From Roseicyclus sp. (GTDB lineage Bacteria; Pseudomonadota; Alphaproteobacteria; Rhodobacterales; Rhodobacteraceae), in contig NZ_JAGYJN010000001.1 of assembly GCF_018402035.1 (NCBI RefSeq), positions 558,001 to 622,000 on the forward strand: a stretch of 64,000 nt of DNA, in the 5' to 3' direction. Shown here piece after piece: positions 1 to 8,286 of the stretch. The position numbers and the translations under genes were made by a program. Positions within the stretch are counted from its first letter, which is position 1. Each line of letters opens with the position of its first letter. Below the pieces are notes generated by a model that ran no database searches, was not told where the DNA came from, and saw nothing but the letters and a program-made list of their open reading frames with translations.

Positions 1-492
1 TTGGAAGTTGTAGCTGCGATAAAAAAGCTGTTTTTGCGTGCGCTCGTTGAACCAATGGCGATAGATCAGGCGTTCTTCCTTGAGGCCCGTCTTGATCCAA
101 TCCGAGGTGAAGAAATTGAACGCCTCGATATAGTCGCGGTCGGTCGCATCGAGAAAGCGATGCGCATAGGCGGCGGATTTGACCGGCAAGCAATCGCCCG
201 AAAGCATGTAGAAATGCGTGGCGGCGGGGAATGCAGCTTCGGCCGCTTCAACCGCGTTGAGCGTGGCGCGTACCAAGCTCCAACCGCCCCAGCCGCATTT
301 GACCCGCTTCTTGGCAAAAACCACCCCGGGATTGTCGGCAAGCGCCTGTGTGATGGCGGCATAATCGGCGGGTTTTGCGCGGGCATCGAAATGGATGGCC
401 ACAAAATCACCTGTCGCGGTCAGCCGCTCGGCCTGTTTGATGATGGCGGGCGCATCTTTGTGACACAGCAAGATGAACGCGATTTTTGCCAT
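1..492 (-). CDS. Core-2/I-branching-type glycosyltransferase (GT14-like), N-terminal part
   Basis: Reading leftwards from an ATG at 492, 164 codons stay open to the window edge, so only the N-terminal part is here. It begins MAKIAFILLCHKDAPAIIKQ and then shows AIHFDARA, KCGWGGWSLV and HFYMLSGDCLPVKS. These are typical of core-2/I-branching beta-1,6-N-acetylglucosaminyltransferase-like proteins, which add a sugar to a surface or exported glycan. It diverges from a sulfotransferase gene 145 bp away, so the two may modify the same surface glycan. The family call is firm; the true sugar donor and acceptor cannot be told. The C-terminal half lies outside the window. Confidence 0.85.
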   Translation of the reverse strand, partial: MAKIAFILLCHKDAPAIIKQAERLTATGDFVAIHFDARAKPADYAAITQALADNPGVVFAKKRVKCGWGGWSLVRATLNAVEAAEAAFPAATHFYMLSGDCLPVKSAAYAHRFLDATDRDYIEAFNFFTSDWIKTGLKEERLIYRHWFNERTQKQLFYRSYNFQ

Positions 493-636
493 GCCACAAA
501 CAACTCACCAGAAAATGTCCCTATTGGTTTCATAGCAGCAACGAACGGAAGTTGAAGAGATAGATCTTTTTACGCAATATAGGCCCACCCGCCCCGATGC
601 TGGGGCGCAACAGAACAGAATCACGAGGGGCAGCAC

Positions 637-1455
637 ATGGGTTTCCCAGGAACCTGGATGACACAAAGCGAAAGCGTGATTTACCGGGTGGTCCCCAAAT
701 GCGCCTGTTCGACCATCGGCCAGATCATGTTCTATTCCGATCATGCGGAATATTTCGACGGTGACATCCATGATGCCACTTACGGCCTGCACAAATGGTC
801 GATCGAGGCGAGCCAACCCGTGATCGAGGCGGCTGTGAAGGGGCAAAAATCTTTTACCTTCACCTGCGTGCGCAACCCCTATACCCGCGTCCTTTCGAGC
901 TTTTTCGACAAGATCTGCGGCATTCAGCGCAACGGCAAACGCTATCGCGGCAACCTTGTGCCGCTGTTGATCCAGAAATACGGGATCGAGGTCGGTGGCG
1001 ATGACGGCAAGGGCGAGTTCGACCAGATCGCCTCGTTCCGACGGTTCCTCCTGTTCGTGCGCGACACGATCCGCTGGCTTCGCCCGATGGAGCCTGACAT
1101 CCATTGGTCGGCCATGTCGGGCCATGTCTCGACGCTGATTGCCAATGGTGGGCGCTACAACCAGATCTTTTGGACTGAAAAGTTCAACGAGGGCATGCAA
1201 AGCGTGCTCGACGGGATCGAGACACGCCACCCCGTCGATCTTTCACAGGTGCCGCGCTTCAACGAAAGCGAGGGGCATGGCCCCAAGCGGCTGCACCCGG
1301 TTGAGGATTACTTTGACGATCTCTCCATGCACCTCATGCGCGAGATTTATCACCGCGATTTCGCGCTGTTTCGCTATGATTTCGACAATCCCGCCAACAA
1401 GATGCCCACAGGCGAGATCGATCTGGACGAGGTGCATGCCAAGCTGGGTGATTAA
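637..1455 (+). CDS. Sulfotransferase family protein (carbohydrate sulfotransferase-like)
   Basis: The 272-residue protein should transfer sulfate from PAPS to a carbohydrate or other acceptor. The PAPS 5'-phosphosulfate loop is visible as PKCACST (residues 20-26), and the 3'-phosphate site as RNPYTRVLSSFF (residues 79-90). Both are in the order and spacing of the sulfotransferase family 2 fold. No signal peptide is seen, so it is probably cytoplasmic. The ATG at 637 follows a purine-rich CGAGGGG about 6 bases upstream. It diverges from the GT14-like glycosyltransferase, which supports a role in decorating an exported polysaccharide. The acceptor is unknown. Confidence 0.85.
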   Translation: MGFPGTWMTQSESVIYRVVPKCACSTIGQIMFYSDHAEYFDGDIHDATYGLHKWSIEASQPVIEAAVKGQKSFTFTCVRNPYTRVLSSFFDKICGIQRNGKRYRGNLVPLLIQKYGIEVGGDDGKGEFDQIASFRRFLLFVRDTIRWLRPMEPDIHWSAMSGHVSTLIANGGRYNQIFWTEKFNEGMQSVLDGIETRHPVDLSQVPRFNESEGHGPKRLHPVEDYFDDLSMHLMREIYHRDFALFRYDFDNPANKMPTGEIDLDEVHAKLGD

Positions 1456-1467
1456 GCGGACAAGGCG

Positions 1468-2460
1468 CTAGGCAAGCCCCGCCTCGGCAAAGACTTCGGA
1501 CAGGGGGCGCTGGGGGCGCGGGCCGATATGGCGGATCACCTCGGCGGCGGCGGCAACACCCATGCGGCCCGCAGTTTCAAGGTCGCGGCCCATGGCCATG
1601 CCCGCCAAAAAGCCAGCGGCGAATTGATCGCCTGCGCCGGTTGCATCGACCGGGGTGATGCGGGTCACTGGCACCTCGACCCGCTCGGCCCCGCGCAGAA
1701 TCTTCACCGGCTCGCCCGAATGGGTGCAAACGACCAGATCGCAGATCGCGGCCGCGCGGCCCAGCGCATCATCCAAATCGTCGGTCTGGTAAAGCGCCAG
1801 CCATTCCTCGTGGTTGCCGATGACGTAATCCATCTGGCCTTCGATCAGCGCCAGAAAATCGGCCCGGTGACGGTCGACGCAGAAGGGATCGGACAGCGTG
1901 ATCCCCACCTTGCCGCCGCCTGCCCGGCAGTGATCGGCGGCGGCGTGAAAGGCTGATTTCCCCTCGGGCTTGTCGTAAAGATACCCCTCAAGAAATAGCC
2001 AGCGTGCGGCGGCGGCAACGGCTGCATCCACATCGCCCGCGTTGAAATCGGCCCCGGCACCCAGATAGGTATTCATCGAGCGTTCCCCATCGGGCGAGAC
2101 AAAGATCATCGAGCGCGAGGTGGGCGCCTGCGCATCGCGCGCGGGTGGATTGGGAAAATCGGTGCCCTGCGCTGCCATGCCATCGGCATAAAAGCGGCCC
2201 AGCGCGTCATCCTTGACCTTGCCCAGAAAAGCGGTGCTTAGCCCCAGCGTGCCCGCACCCGCGATGGTATTGGCAACCGATCCGCCCGGCGTCTGCACCC
2301 GGTCTGACATCGCGGCGTAAAGCAGCTCGGCCCGCTCGCGGTCGATCAACTGCATGATGCCTTTCTCGATCCCCATATTGTCGAGGAAACTGTCATCGCC
2401 GTGGCTAATCACATCGACGATGGCATTGCCGATCCCGACAAGATCATAGGTTTTGGTCAT
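1468..2460 (-). CDS. PfkB-family sugar/nucleoside kinase (adenosine kinase-like)
   Basis: A 330-residue ribokinase-family kinase that phosphorylates a sugar or nucleoside with ATP. The N-terminal sugar-binding stretch is DLVGIGNAIVDV, with the glycine pair in GGSVANTIAG near residue 55. The C-terminal PfkB signature DATGAGDQFAAGFLAG carries the catalytic Asp. Alphaproteobacterial proteins of this type are usually called adenosine kinase, but the substrate is not proven. The ATG at 2460 overlaps the nth stop codon in an ATGA, so translation is probably coupled. A longer reading from 2532 would run well into nth and is unlikely. Confidence 0.85.
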   Translation of the reverse strand: MTKTYDLVGIGNAIVDVISHGDDSFLDNMGIEKGIMQLIDRERAELLYAAMSDRVQTPGGSVANTIAGAGTLGLSTAFLGKVKDDALGRFYADGMAAQGTDFPNPPARDAQAPTSRSMIFVSPDGERSMNTYLGAGADFNAGDVDAAVAAAARWLFLEGYLYDKPEGKSAFHAAADHCRAGGGKVGITLSDPFCVDRHRADFLALIEGQMDYVIGNHEEWLALYQTDDLDDALGRAAAICDLVVCTHSGEPVKILRGAERVEVPVTRITPVDATGAGDQFAAGFLAGMAMGRDLETAGRMGVAAAAEVIRHIGPRPQRPLSEVFAEAGLA

Positions 2461-3101
2461 AGGGTCTTTTCCTCGTATTGGCACAGGTCGCGGATGATAC
2501 AATCGCCGCATCGGGGTTTGCGCGCGAGACAAATGTAGCGGCCATGCAAGATCATCCAGTGATGGGCGTGAAGCTGAAACTCAGCAGGCACATGGTCTTC
2601 GATGGCGCGCTCGACGGCATCGACATCTTTTCCCGGCGCAATCCCCGCGCGATTGCCCAGCCGGAAGATATGGGTATCGACGGCCTGCGCGGGGAAATGC
2701 CACCACATGTTCAGCACAACATTCGCGGTCTTGCGCCCCACACCGGGCAGCGATTGCAACGCGGCGCGGCTTGATGGCACCACGCCGCCATATTCCTCGA
2801 CCAAGATACGGCTCATCTTGATTACATTCTTGGCCTTGTTGCGGAAAAGGCCGATGGTCTTGATATGTTGGATCAGCCCCTCTTCGCCCAAGGCGAGCAT
2901 TTTCTCGGGGGTATCGGCGATCTGGAACAGATCCTTGGTGGCGCGGTTGACGCCCACATCGGTGGCCTGCGCGCTGAGCGCCACGGCCACGACCAGCGTG
3001 TAGGCGTTGGTGTGATGCAATTCGCCCTTGGGTTCCGGCGCGGCGGCTTGGAACCGCGCGAAGATCTCGCGCATGGTGGCATAGGGAAGCTGTTTGGCCA
3101 T
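2457..3101 (-). CDS. nth: Endonuclease III (DNA glycosylase/AP lyase)
   Basis: Base-excision repair enzyme that removes oxidised pyrimidines and cuts the abasic site; 214 residues, close to the family norm. The helix-hairpin-helix LPGVGRKTANVVLN contains the catalytic Lys, followed by VDTHIFRLGNR with the catalytic Asp. Four C-terminal cysteines, spaced C-X6-C-X2-C-X5-C in CLARKPRCGDCIIRDLC, ligate the 4Fe-4S cluster. The start at MAKQLPYATMREIF (3101) fits the family better than the upstream in-frame start at 3152. The stop overlaps the downstream kinase start by 4 bp, so the two form an operon. Confidence 0.95.
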   Translation of the reverse strand: MAKQLPYATMREIFARFQAAAPEPKGELHHTNAYTLVVAVALSAQATDVGVNRATKDLFQIADTPEKMLALGEEGLIQHIKTIGLFRNKAKNVIKMSRILVEEYGGVVPSSRAALQSLPGVGRKTANVVLNMWWHFPAQAVDTHIFRLGNRAGIAPGKDVDAVERAIEDHVPAEFQLHAHHWMILHGRYICLARKPRCGDCIIRDLCQYEEKTL

Positions 3102-3196
3102 GCCGCCCTTTTGCCGATTGCGCGCGGTTGCGGCAAGCGCGATTTGGCGCAAGTTTCGGGTCGCGCGCGCAAGCTATGGCGCGCTATTGTCGCGTC

Positions 3197-4045
3197 ATGG
3201 AACAAGATCACAGCTATCACTACAACGTCATCCGCCGGGCCATCGATGTGATCGATGCGGCCCCTGCCCCCCTCAGCCTTGAGGCGCTGGCGCAGGCCAT
3301 GCAGATGAGCCCCGCACATTTCCAACGCCTTTTTTCCTCTTGGGTCGGGATCAGCCCCAAGCGCTATCAACAATATCTTGCGCTGGGGCATGCCAAACAG
3401 CTTTTGGCCGCGCGTTTCACCACGCTTGAAACCGCGCAAGAGGTGGGGCTGACCGGCACCGGGCGGCTGCATGATCTCTTCGTGACATGGGAGGCGATGG
3501 CACCGGGCGATTATGCGCGTGGCGGTGCCGGGCTGGTGATCCGACATGGCTGGTGCGACAGCCCCTTTGGCCCAATGCTCGCCATGGCGACCGAGCGCGG
3601 CCTTTGCGGTTTGGGATTTGCCGCTGAAACCGGGGCCGCCGCGACTTTGGCCGATCTCGTCGCACGTTGGCCTGATGCCACCCATCTTGCCGATGATGAC
3701 GCGGTCGCACCCTTGGCGCAGGCAATTTTTGCAGGTCAGGCCAAGGCGCGGCTGCACCTGATCGGCGCACCCTTCCAGATCAAGGTATGGGAGGCGCTTT
3801 TGCGCATCCCCACGGGGCATGTCACCACCTATAGCGAGATTGCCGGAGCGGTCGGCAATCCGCGTGCCGTGCGCGCGGTCGGCACGGCGGTGGGGCGCAA
3901 CCCGATTAGCTGGTTGATCCCCTGCCACCGCGCGCTCAGAAAATCGGGTGAATTGGGCGGTTATCATTGGGGTCTGCCGGTCAAGCGTGCCATGCTGGCA
4001 TGGGAAGCGGCCAAGACCGAAGAACCCCGCCGCGCCGCGCGCTAG
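3197..4045 (+). CDS. AraC-type HTH plus methylated-DNA-[protein]-cysteine S-methyltransferase (Ada-like)
   Basis: A 282-residue DNA-alkylation repair protein. The N-terminal third is an AraC-type HTH (LSLEALAQAMQMSPAHFQRL, then VGISPKRYQQYLALG). The C-terminal half is an Ogt/MGMT domain with active site IPCHRALRKSG, whose Cys accepts the methyl group, followed by GGYHWGLPVKRAML. The methylphosphotriester-accepting domain of full Ada is missing, so this is the shorter HTH-Ogt type. ATG at 3197 gives MEQDHSYHYNVIRRAI; upstream in-frame codons look non-coding. It diverges from nth, another repair gene, across about 95 bp. It may regulate itself or neighbouring repair genes, which is inference. 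Confidence 0.88.
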   Translation: MEQDHSYHYNVIRRAIDVIDAAPAPLSLEALAQAMQMSPAHFQRLFSSWVGISPKRYQQYLALGHAKQLLAARFTTLETAQEVGLTGTGRLHDLFVTWEAMAPGDYARGGAGLVIRHGWCDSPFGPMLAMATERGLCGLGFAAETGAAATLADLVARWPDATHLADDDAVAPLAQAIFAGQAKARLHLIGAPFQIKVWEALLRIPTGHVTTYSEIAGAVGNPRAVRAVGTAVGRNPISWLIPCHRALRKSGELGGYHWGLPVKRAMLAWEAAKTEEPRRAAR

Positions 4046-4168
4046 GCCATGGGCGGGTTTTCGCCATTTTCCGCATTTACAGCTATTTGTTGGACGCCAG
4101 CCTGATATACTTGTTCCAATGCGCGCCGGACAAAAACCGGGCCATGAGCAGTATGGAAGGGTAAGTTT

Positions 4169-4822
4169 ATGAAAATGAATGCAAAGCTCACGATCCTTGC
4201 CACCGCCTCGGTGCTTGGTCTATCGGGCTGTGTCAGCAACACCCCCGCGCCGATGGGCGAGCGGACCCAAGCCGGTGCGATCATCGGCGGCATGGTCGGC
4301 GGGTTCTTGGGCGGCACGACCAATGACAGCAACCCCGGGCTTGGGGCCGTGGTGGGTGCTGCCGCCGGTGCCGTTGCGGGTGGCGCGATCGGTGCCGCAC
4401 TTGACCGACAGGCACAAGATCTGCGCGGCTCGCTGGCCAATGACGATATCGTCATCCAAAACACCGGGGAGGAATTGATCGTCACCATGCCTGACGGCAT
4501 CTTGTTCGATGTCGATAGCGCCGCGATCCGGGCCAGCCTGCAATCCGATATCCGGACGCTCGCACGCAATCTGCAAGCCTATCCCAACACCACAGTTGAT
4601 GTGATCGGCCATACCGACAACACAGGCTCGGCCGGTTACAACCAAGATCTGTCGTCGCGCCGCGCGCAAGCGGTGGCAGGCGTGCTGTTGGAACAAGGCG
4701 TCTCGCCCTCCCGTGTGCGCGCCTATGGCCGTGGCGAGGATGCGCCGGTGGCCAGCAACCTGACGCCCGAGGGGCGGCAACTTAACCGCCGGGTCGAGGT
4801 GATCATCCGCCCGACTACCTAA
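4169..4822 (+). CDS. OmpA-family outer-membrane lipoprotein with glycine zipper
   Basis: A 217-residue lipoprotein. The N-terminus has a lipoprotein signal ending in the lipobox LSGC (Cys about residue 21). A glycine-rich segment (GAIIGGMVGGFLGG, then VVGAAAGAVAGGAIGAALD) forms a glycine zipper that probably inserts in the membrane. The C-terminal OmpA-like domain has VIGHTDNTGSAGYNQDLSSR and the RRVEVIIRP ending, which bind peptidoglycan. The layout matches YiaD-type envelope-tethering proteins. It stands alone with its own upstream gap of about 120 bp. A second ATG two codons downstream (4175) is an alternative start. Confidence 0.9.
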   Translation: MKMNAKLTILATASVLGLSGCVSNTPAPMGERTQAGAIIGGMVGGFLGGTTNDSNPGLGAVVGAAAGAVAGGAIGAALDRQAQDLRGSLANDDIVIQNTGEELIVTMPDGILFDVDSAAIRASLQSDIRTLARNLQAYPNTTVDVIGHTDNTGSAGYNQDLSSRRAQAVAGVLLEQGVSPSRVRAYGRGEDAPVASNLTPEGRQLNRRVEVIIRPTT

Positions 4823-4857
4823 GCCTGCACGCAATCGGCTGGACACCCCCCTTGCGC

Positions 4858-4876
4858 TGGTCATATTCTTTGACCA
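4858..4876 (+). promoter_or_regulatory. Inverted repeat TGGTCA-N7-TGACCA upstream of a GntR gene (candidate operator)
   Basis: A perfect 6-bp inverted repeat with a 7-base spacer ends 16 bases before the start codon of the FCD/GntR gene at 4893. FadR-subfamily regulators commonly bind TGGT...ACCA-type palindromes. A weak TGGACA/TATTCT promoter pair overlaps it. Autoregulation is an inference. Confidence 0.4.
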
Positions 4877-4892
4877 ATCGCGAGGGGGGGCC

Positions 4893-5663
4893 ATGCCATT
4901 TCAACGTATCGAGGCTGAAAAGCTTTCGCATTCGGTGGTCAAGCAGATCGAGCAGTTGATCTTGCGCGGCATCTTGCGGCCCGGCGAGCGTTTGCCGTCA
5001 GAGCGTGAATTAAGCGAACGCTTTGGCGTATCGCGGCCAAGCTTGCGCGATGCGGTGGCCGAATTGCAGGCGCGCGGGCTTTTGGCCACGCGCGCAGGTG
5101 CGGGCATCTATGTGGCCGATGTACTGGGTTCGGCCTTTTCGCCCGCGCTGATCCGGCTGATTTCCAGCCATGAAGAGGCGGTGTTCGACTACATCGCCTT
5201 TCGTCGCGATCTGGAATCCATCGCCGCCGAACGCGCCGCGACCCACGGCTCTGATATCGACCTACAGGTCATCGATGCGATTTTTCAAAAGATGGAAGCC
5301 GCCCACCGCAAGCGCAACCCCGCCGATGAGGCCGAGCTTGACGCCGAGTTCCACCTCGCAATTCTTGAGGCGAGCCATAATGTGATCTTGCTGCATATGA
5401 TGCGCTCGATCTTCGATTTGCTCAAACAGGGCGTGTTTTTCAACCGCCAGATGATGTTCAAAAGCCGCACGACGCGCGATTTGCTGCTCAACCATCACCG
5501 CGCGATCAATGCAGCGCTCCAAGCGCGCGACCCCGACGCCGCGCGCGCCGCCATCGTCGAACATCTCAGCTATGTGGAAAGCCGGATGGGCGAATTGCGC
5601 CGTGCGGAAAAGAACGAGGAAGTCGCGCGGCTGCGCTATGCGCACGAAAAAGAGCGCGGCTAA
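4893..5663 (+). CDS. GntR-family regulator, FadR/FCD subfamily
   Basis: A 256-residue transcription factor. The N-terminal winged helix has GERLPSERELSERFGVSRPSLRDAV (GERLPSE and VSRPSLR visible at residues 30-52). The C-terminal FCD domain (about 90-235) keeps metal/effector-binding histidines, for instance AEFHLAILEASHN and NHHRAINAALQARD. Such proteins sense small organic acids; PdhR, LldR and GlcC are relatives. It converges on allE with a 4-bp overlap of the two 3' ends, so it is not co-transcribed with it. A palindrome sits right upstream. Effector and targets are unknown. Confidence 0.85.
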   Translation: MPFQRIEAEKLSHSVVKQIEQLILRGILRPGERLPSERELSERFGVSRPSLRDAVAELQARGLLATRAGAGIYVADVLGSAFSPALIRLISSHEEAVFDYIAFRRDLESIAAERAATHGSDIDLQVIDAIFQKMEAAHRKRNPADEAELDAEFHLAILEASHNVILLHMMRSIFDLLKQGVFFNRQMMFKSRTTRDLLLNHHRAINAALQARDPDAARAAIVEHLSYVESRMGELRRAEKNEEVARLRYAHEKERG

Positions 5664-6499
5664 AGTTCCAAGGCCATGTGGCGGTTGACATCCTTGTAGA
5701 GCAGGTAGCGAAACCGCCCCGGCCCGCCTGCGTAACAGGCTTGCGGGCAAAAGGCGCGCAGCCACATGAAATCGCCTGCCTCCACCTCGACCCAGTCGCG
5801 GTTCAGGCGATAGACGGCCTTGCCCTCGAGCACGAAAAGCCCGTGTTCCATCACATGCGTCTCGGCAAAGGGGATGCAGGCGCCGGGCTCAAAGGTGACG
5901 ATGTTCACATGCATATCATGGCGTAGGTCGGTGGGTTCGACAAAACGCGTGGTGGCCCAGCGGCCATCCGTGCCGGGCATCGGCGTGGGCGCAACTGCCG
6001 CGTCCGAGGTAAAGAACGCCTCGGGCTGGGCGATGCCCGCTACGGGAACGTAGCGCTTGCGCACCCAATGCAGCGTTGCGGGCGCATCGCCGTGATTGGC
6101 GATGGTCCAACCGCACCCCGGCGGCAGATAGGCATAGCCGCCCAACCCCAGCTCATGTGCAACCCCGTCCAGATGCACCGTCACGGTGCCGCCAACGACG
6201 AATAGCACCCCTTGCGCGCCTGCGTCGGGTTCGGGTTGGTCCGCGCCGCCACCCGGCGCGATCTCGACGATCAGCTGCGCAAATGTCTCGGCAAAGCCCG
6301 TCATGGGGCGCGCCAAAACCCAAGCCCGCGTGCCATGCCAATGCGGCAGAAAGCTTGTCACGATATCGCGCATCACGCCCTTGGGGATGACGGCATAGGC
6401 TTCGGTAAAGACCGCGCGGTCGGTCATGATCTGCGTTTGCGGCGGATGGCCAGCAAGCGGGGTGGCATAGCTTGGGCGGGAATTGGGCGGCGTTGTCAT
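5660..6499 (-). CDS. allE: (S)-ureidoglycine aminohydrolase (bicupin)
   Basis: A 279-residue bicupin that should convert (S)-ureidoglycine to (S)-ureidoglycolate and ammonia in purine/allantoin breakdown. The N-terminal cupin has PEPDAGAQGVLFVVGG and YLPPGCGWTI. The C-terminal cupin keeps the Mn-binding set of the family in FAETHVMEHGLFVLEG (Glu, His, His) plus the Gln in LRAFCPQACYAGG. ATG at 6499 (MTTPPNSRPSYATPLAG) is preferred; an upstream GTG at 6523 would add eight residues. No allantoinase or allantoate amidohydrolase gene is in the window. A COG2055 dehydrogenase, the family that includes ureidoglycolate dehydrogenase, lies 5 kb away. The family call is strong, pathway membership less so. 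Confidence 0.85.
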   Translation of the reverse strand: MTTPPNSRPSYATPLAGHPPQTQIMTDRAVFTEAYAVIPKGVMRDIVTSFLPHWHGTRAWVLARPMTGFAETFAQLIVEIAPGGGADQPEPDAGAQGVLFVVGGTVTVHLDGVAHELGLGGYAYLPPGCGWTIANHGDAPATLHWVRKRYVPVAGIAQPEAFFTSDAAVAPTPMPGTDGRWATTRFVEPTDLRHDMHVNIVTFEPGACIPFAETHVMEHGLFVLEGKAVYRLNRDWVEVEAGDFMWLRAFCPQACYAGGPGRFRYLLYKDVNRHMALEL

Positions 6500-6597
6500 G
6501 GTATTTGGTCCATTGATCGACACAAGCGCGTGCTAAGGCCCGCCAATGCTTGCCCAAGCGAGGCGGCGATGAAAAGACCAAATCGCCGCCTTTGGGC

Positions 6598-7338
6598 TTA
6601 GGTCGCCTCGCCGCCGTTGACCGCGATCATCTGGCCCGTGACAAAGCGCGCCTCGGGCGAGCATAGGAATGCCACGACAGCCGCCACATCATCCGGTTGG
6701 CCCATAACACCCGCAGGAATGGATTTGACCCGCGCGGGATCATCTTGCGTCAACGCCTCACTGCGAATCTGACCGGGCGAGACGATATTGGCCGTGACCC
6801 CATGCATCGCAAATTCTTGCGACAGCGCCTTGGTCAGACCCCAGACACCATGTTTTGCCGCCGAGATCGGCGCGCCCTCGAAATAGCCACGCATCGCTTT
6901 CATGCCGGCAAAATTGACGATCCGGCCCCATTTTTGGGCCACCATATGCGGCAGCACGGCGCGGCTTAGCCGAAAGGCCGCCGTCAGCGCGGTATCAACC
7001 ACCCCGTCCCAATCGGCATCGGTGGTCTCCAAAAAGGGTTTGTGCGGGCGGATCGCGGCATTGTTCACAAGGATATCGATACCGCCAAAGCGCGCATGTG
7101 CGGCGTCGATCATGCGCGCGACATCATCGGGCTTGGCCACATCGCCCATCGCGACCAAGGCTTGCGCACCCGCAGTTGTGACAGCGGCGGCGGTTTTTTC
7201 GCATCCCGCCTGATCGCGCGCGCCATTGACCACGATGTTGCAGCCAAGCCCTGCCAATTGCAGCGCGATGGCGCGGCCAATATTCTTGCCTGACCCAGAA
7301 ACAAAGGCGGTTTTTCCCAAAAGTGGCCGATCCGTCAT
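6598..7338 (-). CDS. Short-chain dehydrogenase/reductase-family protein lacking the catalytic Ser and Tyr
   Basis: A 246-residue SDR-fold protein. The cofactor loop is VSGSGKNIGRAIAL (residues 13-26, a TGxxxGIG variant), and the central NNAA is intact at 92-95. The usual YSAAK is replaced by ISAAK (Ile158, Lys162), and the catalytic Ser position 13 residues earlier is Gly145 (NFAGMK). By family knowledge it should not work as a normal dehydrogenase, unless another residue such as Tyr152 substitutes. The C-terminus (PEARFVTGQMIAVNGG) is typical. The start is set at MTDRPLLGKTAFVSG; in-frame starts at 7362 and 7383 are possible. It diverges from a GntR gene. Confidence 0.8.
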   Translation of the reverse strand: MTDRPLLGKTAFVSGSGKNIGRAIALQLAGLGCNIVVNGARDQAGCEKTAAAVTTAGAQALVAMGDVAKPDDVARMIDAAHARFGGIDILVNNAAIRPHKPFLETTDADWDGVVDTALTAAFRLSRAVLPHMVAQKWGRIVNFAGMKAMRGYFEGAPISAAKHGVWGLTKALSQEFAMHGVTANIVSPGQIRSEALTQDDPARVKSIPAGVMGQPDDVAAVVAFLCSPEARFVTGQMIAVNGGEAT

Positions 7339-7469
7339 TGTGCCAATATCCCCGTTCTTCATGCGTTTTTCGCTATGCGGCATGGCAAACTGCCAGCACG
7401 GCGTATTCTTTGCACCCGCTTTGCCCCTGAGATCGGGGTAGCGGGGCTTTGTCCGGCAATCAACAGAAT

Positions 7470-7481
7470 ATTGTTGACAAT
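7470..7481 (+). promoter_or_regulatory. Palindrome ATTGTTGACAAT between SDR and GntR genes (candidate operator)
   Basis: ATTGT-TG-ACAAT is a perfect 5-bp inverted repeat, 27 bases upstream of the GntR start at 7509, in the divergent region with the SDR gene. A similar TGTTGACA core lies upstream of another FCD/GntR gene at 15211. FCD regulators often bind T-x-GT...AC-x-A sites. Function is inferred from position and symmetry. Confidence 0.45.
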
Positions 7482-7508
7482 CTGCAAGACAAAGCTTGAA
7501 CTGACCGC

Positions 7509-8189
7509 ATGGAACTCGATCAAGACACCCGCAATCATGTTGCTTTACGGCGCCAGCGTCCGCTGGTGCTGGAGGTGCGCGATGAGCTTGAGCGGATGAT
7601 TCTGCACGGCGAAATCGCGGCTGGTGAACGGATCAACGAATATGCGCTGGCCGAACAGCTTGGCGTTAGCCGCGCCCCCGTCCGCGAGGCGGCCCGCTCG
7701 CTTGAACGCGAAGGGCTGGTGACGACTGTCGCCAATGAAGGCGTCTATGTTCGCAAGCTGTCGATATCCGATGCCTTGCAGCTTTACGACCTCCGGGCGC
7801 TTTTGGCAGGCCATCTCTGCGCCGTTGTCGCCCAAAGAGGCACGGCCACGATCAAGGCCGCGCTGCAGGCCGATGTCGATCTGATGAACGAAATGATCGC
7901 ACGAAACGACGAGCCAAGCTATTTCGAGCATAATCTAATGTTTCACGACCGGATCGCGGATGCAGCCGCCGACGAGGCGGGGCGCGCACGCGATCTTTAC
8001 GTGGCCATGGGCAAAGAGGTGCGCCTGATGCGGCGGCGCGCGCTGCATGGTTTGCCGTCGCTCACCCATTCCAACGCCGAACATGGCGATATCGTCGCGG
8101 CCATCTTGGCGGGCGATGTCGAAGGGGCGCGCAAAACCGGCGCGCACCATCATGAAAACGGCAAGAAACGATTGCTGGACAGGATTTGA
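7509..8189 (+). CDS. GntR-family regulator, FCD subfamily
   Basis: A 226-residue regulator with an N-terminal winged helix (GERINEYALAEQLGVSRAPV, residues about 42-61) and an all-helical FCD domain with HNLMFHDRIADAA and HGDIVAAILAGDVEGAR. It is the first gene before a tripartite tricarboxylate transporter and a COG2055 dehydrogenase on the same strand. It most likely controls that cluster in response to the transported acid or a metabolite. It diverges from the SDR gene, and the shared 170-bp region holds the ATTGTTGACAAT palindrome. The effector cannot be read from sequence. Confidence 0.87.
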   Translation: MELDQDTRNHVALRRQRPLVLEVRDELERMILHGEIAAGERINEYALAEQLGVSRAPVREAARSLEREGLVTTVANEGVYVRKLSISDALQLYDLRALLAGHLCAVVAQRGTATIKAALQADVDLMNEMIARNDEPSYFEHNLMFHDRIADAAADEAGRARDLYVAMGKEVRLMRRRALHGLPSLTHSNAEHGDIVAAILAGDVEGARKTGAHHHENGKKRLLDRI

Positions 8190-8286
8190 CAAAGGGACAC
8201 GCGGCTGTCTGTCCAGCCATTCGCACGGGCAATGTTCCAAGGAGGGGACGCCCGCACAATACGAACCGAAACCAAGGGAGACTGAG

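Noticed and set aside
505..1230. A 241-codon ORF antisense to the sulfotransferase
   Set aside because: It mirrors the codon structure of a clear PAPS sulfotransferase, has no ribosome site and lacks family motifs.
7415..7445. Inverted repeat CCCGCT...CCCC/GGGG...GCGGG upstream of the SDR gene
   Set aside because: Interrupted stem with mismatched spacers; chance is likely in GC-rich DNA.
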